From the NCBI RefSeq assembly GCF_003967535.1, contig NZ_BIFR01000002.1, forward strand, positions 62,001 to 126,000: 64,000 nt of DNA. Reading direction: 5' to 3'. The notes under the pieces were generated by a model that ran no database searches, was not told the DNA's origin, and worked only from the letters and a program-made list of their open reading frames with translations. This document shows positions 1 to 9,051 of the stretch, piece after piece. The position numbers and the translations under genes were made by a program. Source of the stretch: Tengunoibacter tsumagoiensis. Lineage in GTDB: Bacteria > Chloroflexota > Ktedonobacteria > Ktedonobacterales > Ktedonobacteraceae. Every line of letters begins with the position of its first letter. Positions within the stretch are counted from its first letter, which is position 1.

Positions 1-150
1 ACCTTTGAAAACACCCACGAGCGTGTAACCCTCTGGATTGATAAAAGTCTGAAGCAAAGTTTTGACGACCTGGCATATGAGCACCATCTCTCCAAAGCCT
101 CTCTCCTCAACGAAGCCATTAGCGATCTTTTATTGAAATATGATCGTTAA
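1..150 (+). CDS. C-terminal end of a ribbon-helix-helix (RHH) type DNA-binding protein (partial)
   Basis: The frame is open from the first base and ends at TAA, giving 49 residues; the N-terminus lies outside the window. The visible part has RHH character: a short strand (RVTLWIDKSLKQ), then a helix (FDDLAYEH), a turn and a second amphipathic helix (SKASLLNEAISDLLLKY), resembling the MetJ/Arc/ParG-like fold used by antitoxins, copy-control and partition proteins. Upstream domains cannot be seen, so whether it is a ParB-like partition protein, an antitoxin or another regulator is open. It lies about 1.8 kb from the large repeat array, which would be a natural ligand for an RHH protein, but that link is only inferred. 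Confidence 0.6.
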   Translation, partial: TFENTHERVTLWIDKSLKQSFDDLAYEHHLSKASLLNEAISDLLLKYDR

Positions 151-170
151 GCCCAAAAGCCATGATATGA

Positions 171-194
171 GTGGAGATAGGTCTCTATCTCCAC
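171..194 (+). terminator. hairpin downstream of the RHH gene
   Basis: GTGGAGATAG and CTATCTCCAC form a perfect 10-bp stem with a GTCT loop, 20 bp after the stop codon. No T-run follows, so it may be a weak or factor-assisted terminator. The remaining bases to 501 hold no ORF with a ribosome binding site. Confidence 0.45.
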
Positions 195-501
195 CAATCA
201 GGGGCCAGCACTTATCTATGGGGACATGTTCTGATGGAGGGAGGGGCAGTCTCTCTATTCAGGTTATATAATACGATTTTCAACGTATGATCTCTAAGAG
301 ATCTGACTTCCTGACTCTCATCCTCTATATAATTTCTTCTCTTCAGTGTTTCTGAGATAGCCTCGTAGACGAGGCATTGACAGACAAGCTGACGTTTGGG
401 AAAGTAAGCAGCGGTGACACCACTTGCTTTCTCAAACATTAGCTTGATGCATATCCAGTGCTGCTTAATTATTTACCATATAATGACAGGATGTCATTAC
501 G

Positions 502-891
502 CTATGAAAGAAGGCCACGCTGGTACATGAGCTTCAGCCGTCCGTCGAGCTCTTGAAGAGCGGTCAGAAACCACACCTGGATACCATGATTTGTTTCATA
601 CACAAAAGCTTTGAGTGCGCGGCTCTCAGCCACGTGCCTGGAGATATCGCCCAGGACCACAAGACGCAGTCTATACGTCACAAATTTCTGAATGACATGA
701 CCGGCCAGACCAGTCTTAAGTTGAAAGAAATCGTCTTCAAGCCGTTCTACTGGAACAATAATCCACTCAACACCCTGCGACATGGCTTCGCCAATCAGAT
801 CCAGGAAATCACGTTCGTTTTTTAGTTTCTCTCCGTCTGGAGTAAGAACAAGAAACTGCACACTTTGAATCGTGGTAAGCGTGTCAGACAT
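502..891 (-). CDS. DUF4180 domain protein
   Basis: A 129-residue protein. The pattern (DFLDLIGEA near the N-terminus, IIVPVERLEDDFFQL, then TGLAGHVIQKFVTYRLRL and a C-terminal half with GDISRHVAES and ALKAFVYETN) matches the DUF4180 family, small cytosolic proteins of unknown biochemical function. The start is set at the ATG at 891 because GGAGGTG lies just upstream; an earlier in-frame ATG at 918 has no such site and would overlap the PadR gene. It follows the PadR gene by 16 bp and is almost certainly co-transcribed. As I recall, DUF4180 genes are often next to PadR regulators, so it is probably part of the regulated response. Confidence 0.8.
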   Translation of the reverse strand: MSDTLTTIQSVQFLVLTPDGEKLKNERDFLDLIGEAMSQGVEWIIVPVERLEDDFFQLKTGLAGHVIQKFVTYRLRLVVLGDISRHVAESRALKAFVYETNHGIQVWFLTALQELDGRLKLMYQRGLLS

Positions 892-907
892 TACACCTCC
901 TCTGGTT

Positions 908-1510
908 TTACATTCCATTGTTACTCAGATCTCCAGCCTGATCGTGGCAAGAGCGGACCTCCTTCTGTTTTCTCTTTATGCTTACCAGCTCTTCGCGCAC
1001 CTTCTGGATCCATTGCAATTCTTTCTCATAAAACGAGATCCAATTTTCAGAAATCATCTTCCAGAGAGCAGTTTCGCGCAGCGTTCTCTGAGGTGAGTCT
1101 GTACGAAGGACTTGCTCTCGGAACACCAGCAAATGAATCCGCACTTGCTCTTCATAGGTTTGAAGTAAGGCATCTACCTCCTCATCTGTGAGTTGATTAG
1201 CCCAGGCAAGTTGAAGGAGAAAAGCATTCTTCTGGAGAGGCGCTTCTGGTGTCGAAAGAACCCAACTTTTGAGAGTAGCTAAGCCCTTTTCGGTAATAGT
1301 ATAAATTTTGCGAGAAGGACGTGCCTCCTGAGGCTGAACCTCGACAGAGACCAGGCCCTCTTTATGGAGCTCAACAAGCGGCGTGTATATTTGATTGCTG
1401 TTTCCTGACCAGGACAGAATTGCCGACTCTGCAAACAATTGTTTGAGCTCATATCCAGTCAGTGCTCGCCAGCTCAAGAAGCCAAGAAGAGCATATTTAA
1501 TCGACATCAT
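908..1510 (-). CDS. PadR family transcriptional regulator
   Basis: A 200-residue protein with an N-terminal winged helix (SIKYALLGFLSWRALTGYELKQLF; the wing around ARPSRKIYTITEKG) and a C-terminal helical dimerisation region (about residues 100-190), the standard PadR layout. PadR proteins are usually ligand-responsive repressors of detoxification, efflux or stress genes, and of themselves. Two adjacent ATGs (1510 and 1507) could both start it; the purine-rich AAGGAGAG lies rather far upstream. A strong promoter with an overlapping perfect palindrome sits immediately upstream, so autorepression is likely. It is co-directional with the DUF4180 gene. Confidence 0.9.
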   Translation of the reverse strand: MMSIKYALLGFLSWRALTGYELKQLFAESAILSWSGNSNQIYTPLVELHKEGLVSVEVQPQEARPSRKIYTITEKGLATLKSWVLSTPEAPLQKNAFLLQLAWANQLTDEEVDALLQTYEEQVRIHLLVFREQVLRTDSPQRTLRETALWKMISENWISFYEKELQWIQKVREELVSIKRKQKEVRSCHDQAGDLSNNGM

Positions 1511-1553
1511 ATGGCATGCCCCACAAAACCACTCTCCTTGAGACAGAATAGGT

Positions 1554-1593
1554 TAACAGTAATATAGGTTACTACTAACCTATATTACTGTTA
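1554..1593. promoter_or_regulatory. probable PadR operator: perfect 18-bp inverted repeat
   Basis: TAACAGTAATATAGGTTA and its exact reverse complement TAACCTATATTACTGTTA are separated by CTAC. The site lies 44 bp upstream of padR and covers the -10 element and probable transcription start. Such a long, exact dyad in this place is what an autorepressing dimeric PadR would need. Confidence 0.75.
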
Positions 1594-1610
1594 TATAATC
1601 CACCTGTCAA
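1582..1610 (-). promoter_or_regulatory. padR promoter (-35 TTGACA, 17 bp, -10 TAATAT)
   Basis: Read on the minus strand, TTGACA (1610-1605) and TAATAT (1587-1582) are exactly 17 bp apart, a near-consensus housekeeping promoter pointing at padR. The -10 element is inside one arm of the dyad at 1554-1593, so a bound repressor would block RNA polymerase. Confidence 0.75.
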
Positions 1611-1984
1611 CCCCACCATAGCATCCCACCCTTCCACAATCCAGGCAAAAAATTCCACAGGATCATACCCCCTACCCTTCTTCATTGAGAGCTACTATTT
1701 TGCCATAACCAGATCAGCGCCCCAACTCATCCTCATTCTCCTGAGATAAACGAAAGGCATTATGATCCAGAACCACACATTTCGCAGCCTCACCCCTTCC
1801 CCATCAAAGCAGCCAATCCATCCATTACAGATGTACCTCAGGCCCACGAACCGGCGACATGAATACAAGAAAGCATAGATAACTAAACATATTCATAAGA
1901 GCGGCCAAACACCTAAGCGAAACCCCTGAATATAACACACGTACCACAAAGTGAACGAAACCCAAATCTCACCCCACACAACTA
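1611..1984. other. gene-free stretch upstream of the repeat array
   Basis: No ORF with a ribosome binding site is visible. The part near 1611-1650 (CCCCACCATAGCATC) resembles one arm of the long palindromic repeats found at 21.9, 37.6 and 42.1 kb and may be a decayed copy; nothing else is recognised. Confidence 0.4.
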
Positions 1985-2710
1985 CACGTTTACGTACACA
2001 TATGCACCAGACATATAACTGAAAACCCATCAGAGCAAAAAAAACCGCAAACCCACAACAGACGTTTACGTAAACATCCCATAATGAATTGATTAACAGC
2101 GTAAACGCGGAAACTAAAAAAAGCAACACGTAAACGTAAACGTAAACGCCTTATAACACCATCTCTTGGCCAGCATAATTACCCACCTCCCTTCAACTAA
2201 ATGAATAGTACGTAGCGTATATAGTGAACCGCAATAGACGTAACCATAAACAGTTCAGCGAGCCTGGATTAAAAGCTTAAGTATCCTAATTACTTAATGA
2301 AGAGAACGTAGACGTAAACGTAAACGTCCACCTGTTTTATGCGAACCTCTCCTTGCATAATTTAGCAATAACGTTTACGTAAACGGAAAATGTAGAAAAT
2401 TGAAAACGTAAACGTATTTCACTCAAAAAGCGTATACGTATACATACATTGAAAGCAGAGATATCTCCATACACTCTGGTCAAGGCACGTACACATACTT
2501 TCACAATAACCCGAGAACGTAGACGTAAACGTCCACGTTCAAACAAACAACATAACATCGATTATAATACGTACACGTATATGTATACGTAAACGTCCAC
2601 ATGAAAGAGGAATGAGAGGTAAATTAATATTGCGCAAATAGAGACCACTCTATAAACGTCTCCATATCCCGAACTAAGAAGTTAAAACACACACATTAGA
2701 AGAAAAAAAA

Positions 2711-2806
2711 CAGAGATGGAACCCGTATACGTACACGGAGCAGGAACAGAGATGGAACCCGTATACGTACACGGAGCAGGAACAGAGATGGAACCCGTAT
2801 ACGTTT
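2711..2806. repeat. exact 36-bp tandem duplication within the array
   Basis: The unit at 2711-2746 is repeated exactly at 2747-2782 and partly at 2783-2806. Each unit carries one CGTATACGTACACGG motif and the spacer around CAGAGATGGAACC. The duplicated length equals the normal motif spacing of the array. Confidence 0.9.
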
Positions 2807-5237
2807 ACTTAAAGATAACCAGCTTTACGTACACGTATACGTAAACTAATATTAAATAGAAAACGAACCCGTTTACGTATACGGGCCCGGAACTGATGCA
2901 ACTATGTTTACGTACACGTAATATGAACGAAGTTCTAGTAACGATCACACAGGTATACATGACCTGCGCTGAGAATGATCTCGTCTATGTAACGTATGCG
3001 TGATTAGAATAGAGATGGAATCTGTATACGTAAACAGATGCCTGATCAAGAACACTCTCCTAAACCTAAATGGATGCTGAACTAAAAATAACTATGTGTA
3101 CGTCTACGGAATACGGATTGAGACTGAAATGTGTACGTAAACGTATATTCTGGTAATGATCATATCCGTAGACGTATACGTATATTGAATAGAGGAAGAA
3201 CCCGTGTACGTATACGGATTCTGAACTGATGTAGTTACGTACACGTACACAGATTTTTAGTAACGTTTGTATCCGTATACGTAAACATGATCTGAGCTGC
3301 GACTAATCTCGTGTACGTAAACGTGTTTGTGATAGAAAACTATTCTGTAGATGTACACGGAATATGAATTGAGCCTGAAACGTGTACGTAAACATGATCT
3401 TAACTGAGAAAAAATACGTATACGTATACGTATACGTTTGTGTCCAGGAGATAATCAGGTATACGTAAACGTGATTATGAATGAAGATGTATATGTAAAC
3501 GTGACTAAGTCTGAAAATAAAGACGTAAACGTAAACTGAGCCAAAGATAAAGAGGTAGACGTAAACGTTCTCCCAATACAGGTATGTAAACGGTACCTGA
3601 ACTGATGTAATTACGTGTACGTACACGACACTGACTTCTAATAACGATTATACTCGTATACGTAAACATGATCTGACCTGTGACTAATCTCGTGTACGTA
3701 AACGTGCTCGGAATAGAGAACAACTCCGTATACGTACACGGAATATGGATTGAGAGTGCAACGTGTACGTAAACATGATCTGAGCCGAGAACGAATTCGT
3801 GTACGTCTACGTATACAGTTGTTCCCGAGAATTAGCCAGGTGTACGTAAACGGAACATGAGCTAAAGATCACTATGTATACGTAAACGTATTTTTAATAA
3901 AGAACAACTCTGTATACGTAAACGGAATATGGATTGAGAGTGCAACGTGTACGTATACGTATGAGTAGTCGAGACCTAATCTCGTGTACGTACACGTAAT
4001 TATGAATGAAGAACAACCCTGTGTACGTACACGTATGTTCTAGTAACGATCATACCCGTAGACGTACACGTATGTTGAATAGAGAATGAGCTCGTGTATG
4101 TATACGTGTACGTAAAGCTAGTGCCGATGATATCCGTATACGTAAACATGATCTGAGATGCACATAACCTCGTATACGTAAACGTAATCTGAGTTGAGAA
4201 CAAATATGTGTACGTAAACGGAACCTGAGCTAAAGATCACTCCGTGTACGTATACGAAGTTCTAGCAACGTTTATATCCGTGTACGTAAACGTGTTTTTA
4301 ATAAAGAACAACCCTTGTATACGTACACTGAATATGGATTGAGAATGAAACGTGTACGTATACGTATGAGTAGTCGAAGGCTAATCTCGTATACGTACAC
4401 GTAATTATGAACGAAGAATAACCCCGTGTACGTATACGGAACTTGAGCTAAAGATCACTATGTGTACGTAAACGTATTTTCTGTAATAATCATACACGTT
4501 TACGTACACGTCGATTCAGTAAATAGCTGGAAATTTTACGTGTACGTAAACATATTTCTCAATAACAATCATATCCGTACACGTAAACGTGAACCGAGCT
4601 AATGTGAATACGTGTACGGATATAATCTGCTTTGCTTATAACCTCGTGTACGTAAACGTGCTTGCGATAGAGAACAAATCTGTATACGTAAACGGAATAT
4701 AGCTTGAGACTGGAACGTATACGTATACATGATCTGAGCTAAGAACAAACGTATACGTACACATTCGTTCCCTGAGAATTAGCCAGGTGTACGTATACGT
4801 TCTCCCAATATAAGATAACTATGTATACGTAAACGGAAACTGAGTTAAAGATACGTAGAGGTGTACGTAAACGTATGTTTCTGGTAATGATCATACCCGT
4901 AGACGTAAACGTGATCTGAGTTGTAAATAATTTCGTATACGTATACGTGCTTGTAATAAAGAACGAATCCGTGTACGTATACGGGACCTGAATGCAGAAC
5001 AAAATATGTGTACGTAAACGGAATATGGATCGAGGCTGGAATGTATACGTTTACGTGGATTCAATAAATAGCTGGAACGTGTACGTATACATAATCTGGG
5101 CTGAAAACAAATGTGCGTACGTCTACGTACACGTTTGTGGTTGAGAATTAGTCAGGTGTACGTAAACTTTCTCCCAATACAGAATAACTACGTAGACGTA
5201 AACGGAGTCTGAATCAAAGATCAGGATGTGTACGTAA

Positions 5238-5309
5238 ACGTGATTATGAAGAAGAACAAATCCGTGTACGTCTACGTGATTATGAAGAAGAACAAATCCG
5301 TGTACGTCT
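5238..5309. repeat. second exact 36-bp tandem duplication within the array
   Basis: Bases 5238-5273 are repeated exactly at 5274-5309, including the spacer GATTATGAAGAAGAACAAAT and the motif CGTGTACGTCTACG. Together with the copy at 2711 it shows that the array grows or has grown by whole 36-bp units. Confidence 0.9.
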
Positions 5310-6800
5310 ACGTAGGTTCGATAAATAACAAAAATGCATACGTATACGTTCTGCTCAGACAAAATAATTTCGTATACGTAAACGGACGCCATCCTGATAA
5401 TGAATCTGTGCCCGTGTACGTATACGGAACTTTAAGCAAGGTGAAATATGTATACGTACACGTATGACTGGTCACGATTACATTACGTGTACGTAAACGA
5501 GATAGGAGTTGAAGATAACAACGTGTACGTCTACGTAGTTGTTAAATGAAAGTCTAATCTGTGTACGTAAACGTGCTTTTAATAGAAAACCAATCTGTAT
5601 ACGTATACATAGGTTCAATGAATGGCAAAAACGTGTACGTAAACGGAACCTGGACGAAGATGAAATATGTATACGTATACGGATTCGGATTACTGCTGAT
5701 AACCAGTCTCGTAAACGTAAACGTGACTTGAGTTAAAGATGCTCAGGTGTACGTAAACGTATTACTAGCGATGATCATCCTGTATACGTAAACGGAAGCT
5801 GAAGGGAAGAGGATCCAGGTATACGTAAACGTATCTCTCGTAGTGATCGGGCTTGTGTACATATACAAGTCCTGATTATAGAATGTATACGTAAACGTGG
5901 TTTGAACGGAAGTTGGCATAGTGAAAACCTGCTGCAAGTTGTTGTGGTTTGAACCTGCATGGTGAGGCGGTTTTTTTTCTGGCTTTAGCTCTTGCTTCAA
6001 TAGGGAACAATCCTGCATATGTAAAGAGGGTCTGTTCTGTTAATGCAGGAGTATCCGTGTACGTAAACGGATACTCATTGGAGAAGCAGTACGTGTACGT
6101 AAACGTATTTTTAGCAATGATCATACTTGCGTATGTACACGGAAATTGAGCTGAGAATGAATCCGTATACGTAAATGTTGTTCCAATAAATAGTGAAGGT
6201 GTGTACGTAAACGTGATATGGGCTGAAAAAGTTCTGTGTACGTAAACGTGATTTGAATAAAAGTACTTATCTGCAGATGGGGGACTGATGAATAAACTTG
6301 TAAATGGAGATATGCCTTTGGCGATGAATGAGCCTGTGTATGGATACGGATGTTGAATTGGGAATGAATGAGGAAATATGTTTTCCAACGAATAGTCAAT
6401 ATGTATACGTAAACGTTTTTTCATTATTATTATCCGTAGACGTAAAACGTAATCTGGACTGAGCGTGATCTGCACTTTTGTGGGCAGGATGAATGGGTGG
6501 ATCAGGCTATCTCGTTTTCAGATTGAGAATGGCTGATCTCGTCTGAAGATGCATAATGTGGCTTGAACTAGCTGGTTATCTTGAATGGTGGCTATCGCTG
6601 CGCCGATCCAACGAGAGAGCTGGTCCAGGTAAGCTGTTGAGTTGCTCTGATGTGGAATAAAGCTCTGCAACATTAACTTGTCCAATGTGTGATTGAGGGG
6701 TCTCTGTTGCAGCTTTTTTTGAGAGAGGGTACTTGCAAGAGAGGGGAGGGGGAGATCAGTTGGCGCTATTAAAAAGCAGAGGTGCATGAAAGGTGGGGGA

Positions 6801-6830
6801 GATAGTAGAGCGCATATCAGCTCTACTATC
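6801..6830 (-). terminator. hairpin after the small His-rich protein gene
   Basis: GATAGTAGAGC and GCTCTACTATC form a perfect 11-bp stem with an 8-base loop, 22 bp beyond the stop of the minus-strand gene at 6853. No long T-run follows on the minus strand. The rest of 6456-6800 holds nothing I recognise. Confidence 0.5.
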
Positions 6831-6852
6831 TTTCTTATAGTTACTATGTGCT

Positions 6853-7062
6853 TTAATAGCGATAGTGATGATGATGATGGTGTCGATGATGATGATATCG
6901 ATGGCGTGGGCGAGCAGCGAATAAAGGGCGTAGAGCCCATAGGCCCATGGGTGGACGCGATCGATAATAAGGTCGACGACGAAAGCCACGTAACAACATA
7001 TTTGGGATGCTCAGGATTGCGGCCATTACGAATAGAAAGCCTATAAAAAGGAAGAAAATCAT
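6853..7062 (-). CDS. small membrane protein with Arg/His-rich tail
   Basis: A 69-residue protein: a hydrophobic N-terminal segment (MIFFLFIGFLFVMAAIL) that should be one membrane helix, then an Arg/Tyr/Pro-rich stretch (FRRRPYYRSRPPMG) and a C-terminal tail dominated by His and Arg. GGAGAAGAGAA immediately precedes the ATG, a good ribosome binding site, which favours this frame over a longer overlapping frame (6518-7078) whose start lies inside that site. The His-rich tail could bind metal or nucleic acid, but no family is recognised. It precedes the kinase gene at 7145 on another promoter or as a separate unit. Confidence 0.55.
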   Translation of the reverse strand: MIFFLFIGFLFVMAAILSIPNMLLRGFRRRPYYRSRPPMGLWALRPLFAARPRHRYHHHRHHHHHHYRY

Positions 7063-7144
7063 TTCTCTTCTCCTGCATTGTGTGTGAATAGATAGTCTCG
7101 GTATTCTATTTATATCAACGCATGTCAGAAGAGAATATCAAATC

Positions 7145-8788
7145 TTACCCTTTATTCTTTGCGACTGCGATCCAGCGCCCTGAAATGGCTCCCTGATTAT
7201 GGGGATCTAGTCTGAGTGCTCGGTCATAGGAGTCAATGGCTTCTGCAAATTTGCCGAGCCGGGTATAGTTATTCCCTTTTTCGACATAGAGAGAGATGTT
7301 ATGTGGATCGAGCAGAATTGCCAGATCAAAGGCTTCATTTGCCTCTTTGTAACGTTTTAGCCAGCTCAGGTTATAGCCTTTGACAATTTGAGCCTGGATA
7401 TGCTGAGGTTGAAGCTGTAGGGCTTTTTCACAGGCAACCAGTGATTCTTTAAATCTATGAAGTTCGTTCAGGCTATCGGCTTTCCAGTAGTATGCATCGG
7501 CAAAATCTGGTGCTAAGTTGATCACGTGCTCAAAGATCCCGAGAGCCTCCTGGTGTTCTTTAAGGCGATGGAGCAGCTTACCCTTTTCAAAATGAGCTGT
7601 GATATGGTTAGGCTCTAAACGTAATGCCTGATCAAGGGCTGCCAGTGCTTCAGAATAACGTTTAAGCTCTATGAAATTATAGCTTTGCGCCAGATAGACT
7701 TTGATATAATAAGGATCAATCAGTAAGATCTGCTCACAGATCTCCAATGACTCCTCATAGCGCTGCAATTCATAGAGGGCGTCGCTTTTCCAGTAGTAGG
7801 CTTCGATCGATTGCGGATCAATACGGATCGCCTGTTCAAAGGGAAAGAGAGACTCTTCGTAGCGTTGTTGTTGATAAAGAACTTTACCTTCTTCAAGCCA
7901 GAGCTCTTTTGGTTTTTGAGGCACAATTGATGGTGTCTCGATCACTCTTTTGGGTTTTTGCAGGGCTGCTATGAAGGCTGCAACATCTTCGTGTCGATCC
8001 CGCCTCTCTTTAGCAATCGCTTTCAGGATCGCCTGATTGGCATAATCTGGTATGAGTGGATTGATCTGCTGTGGCGGAACTGGCTCTTCTGTGGCATGTT
8101 TAAAGCCGAGCGCAATAAAATCGGGGGCACTAAAAGGTGGCTTACCAGTTGCCAGCTCATAAGCGATGCAACCGAGTGAATACTGATCACTTTCACGGCT
8201 AATTGAGCCACGAAATTGTTCGGGCGACATATAGAGTGGGGTCCCGGCTACAGTGGTATATTTGATACTACCAGTTGAGAGAACAGTGGCGATACCAAAG
8301 TCTGCCAGCACTGCTGTATGCGTATCTGTAAAGAGAATATTATCTGGTTTTAGATCGCGGTGAATAATTTTTTGTTGATGTGCATGTTGAAGAGCCTGGC
8401 CCACCTGCGTCAAAATATTCTCTGCCAGATCCCAGGGAAGCGTACGTCCAGTAATCTTTTTTAAGCGTTCTCGCAAAGAGCCATGGGCAGCATAAATAGC
8501 GAGAAGGTAGGGATACTCAGCCCCGAAGCCTACCTGTGTAAATCCAACGTCCAGGAGTGATAAAATATAAGGGTGACGCAATTGTTCCAGGAATTGGGCT
8601 TCCTGGATAAATTGTTGCCGTTCCTGTTCAGAACCTAAGAAGGTATGTAGAATTTTGATGGCGACTGTCCGCTCGGTTAAAATATGATGTTGGGCCCGAT
8701 AAACCGTCCCAAAGCCGCCTGTTGCAATCTTCGCAACAATCTTATAATTGCCTATCTCTTTCCCAATAATTCCCTGCTCAGTCGCCAT
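7145..8788 (-). CDS. Ser/Thr protein kinase with C-terminal TPR repeats
   Basis: A 547-residue cytosolic protein. The kinase domain (about residues 10-285) has the glycine loop ATGGFGTVYRA (22-32), the ATP-binding lysine K45 in VAIKIL, the catalytic loop HRDLKPDN (143-150), DFG (163-165) and the activation segment GTPLYMSPEQ, so it should be active. The rest (about 305-540) is a run of some six TPR units with the usual W/A-G-Y-A-P spacing, a protein-interaction scaffold. There is no membrane segment. The start at 8788 has GAGAAGGATA upstream. Kinases of this design are numerous in Ktedonobacteria; its substrate cannot be told from the sequence. Confidence 0.93.
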   Translation of the reverse strand: MATEQGIIGKEIGNYKIVAKIATGGFGTVYRAQHHILTERTVAIKILHTFLGSEQERQQFIQEAQFLEQLRHPYILSLLDVGFTQVGFGAEYPYLLAIYAAHGSLRERLKKITGRTLPWDLAENILTQVGQALQHAHQQKIIHRDLKPDNILFTDTHTAVLADFGIATVLSTGSIKYTTVAGTPLYMSPEQFRGSISRESDQYSLGCIAYELATGKPPFSAPDFIALGFKHATEEPVPPQQINPLIPDYANQAILKAIAKERRDRHEDVAAFIAALQKPKRVIETPSIVPQKPKELWLEEGKVLYQQQRYEESLFPFEQAIRIDPQSIEAYYWKSDALYELQRYEESLEICEQILLIDPYYIKVYLAQSYNFIELKRYSEALAALDQALRLEPNHITAHFEKGKLLHRLKEHQEALGIFEHVINLAPDFADAYYWKADSLNELHRFKESLVACEKALQLQPQHIQAQIVKGYNLSWLKRYKEANEAFDLAILLDPHNISLYVEKGNNYTRLGKFAEAIDSYDRALRLDPHNQGAISGRWIAVAKNKG

Positions 8789-9051
8789 AGTATCCTTCTC
8801 TCAGCCTAAAATGGACTCATAGCTTTGCCTACTCTAGTATAGCGTTAATAAGCAGGGGTAGCAAGCGGATTGGCGGCAAATCGGGACATTTGAGCGAATT
8901 TTTGTCAAATCTCTTCCTTCACCAGTGGAGCCATTTCTCTCTTCTTAACATTGGTTCCCTCTGAAAATGAAGCCTAAAGAGCCTTTTTTGCGTATTCATC
9001 TCAGTGAGGTTCCTGGTTACGTGCGTATTGAGAGTGAGGTTTATTTTTACG

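Larger units (their letters stand above)
1985..6455. repeat. 4.4-kb array of ACGTNN-hexamer motifs at about 36-bp spacing
   Basis: The region is filled with short motifs of the form CGTNNACGTNNACG (typical: CGTGTACGTAAACG, CGTATACGTACACG, CGTAGACGTAAACG). They are two to four tandem ACGTNN hexamers, often perfect or near palindromes around TACGTA. Successive motifs between 3614 and 4057 start 41, 36, 36, 35, 36, 41, 36, 36, 35, 37, 37 and 37 bp apart. The roughly 21-bp spacers are not unique but recur in several families (for example GAATATGGATTGAGAGTGCA at 3741 and 3925). The motifs are sparse before 2700 and after 5900 and dense between. I estimate of the order of 100 copies. ORFs across it are rich in VYVYV or TFTYT runs and change frame with the array, so I read it as non-coding. 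No known repeat class fits. Confidence 0.9.

Noticed and set aside
212-439. 75-residue ORF on the minus strand after the RHH gene
   Set aside because: No ribosome binding site, no recognisable pattern, composition unlike neighbours.
1985-6455. Possible CRISPR array or repeat-protein gene
   Set aside because: The constant parts are only about 15 bp and themselves variable, spacers recur in families, and no cas genes are present. The long frames across it (runs of VYVYV or TFTYT) exist on both strands, switch frame with the array, lack ribosome binding sites and follow from the ACGTNN repeat.
6518-7078. 186-residue ORF overlapping the small His-rich protein gene
   Set aside because: Its start overlaps the ribosome binding site of the shorter gene in another frame; Ser/Thr/Pro-rich stretches are out-of-frame readings of the GAT/TGA-rich region.
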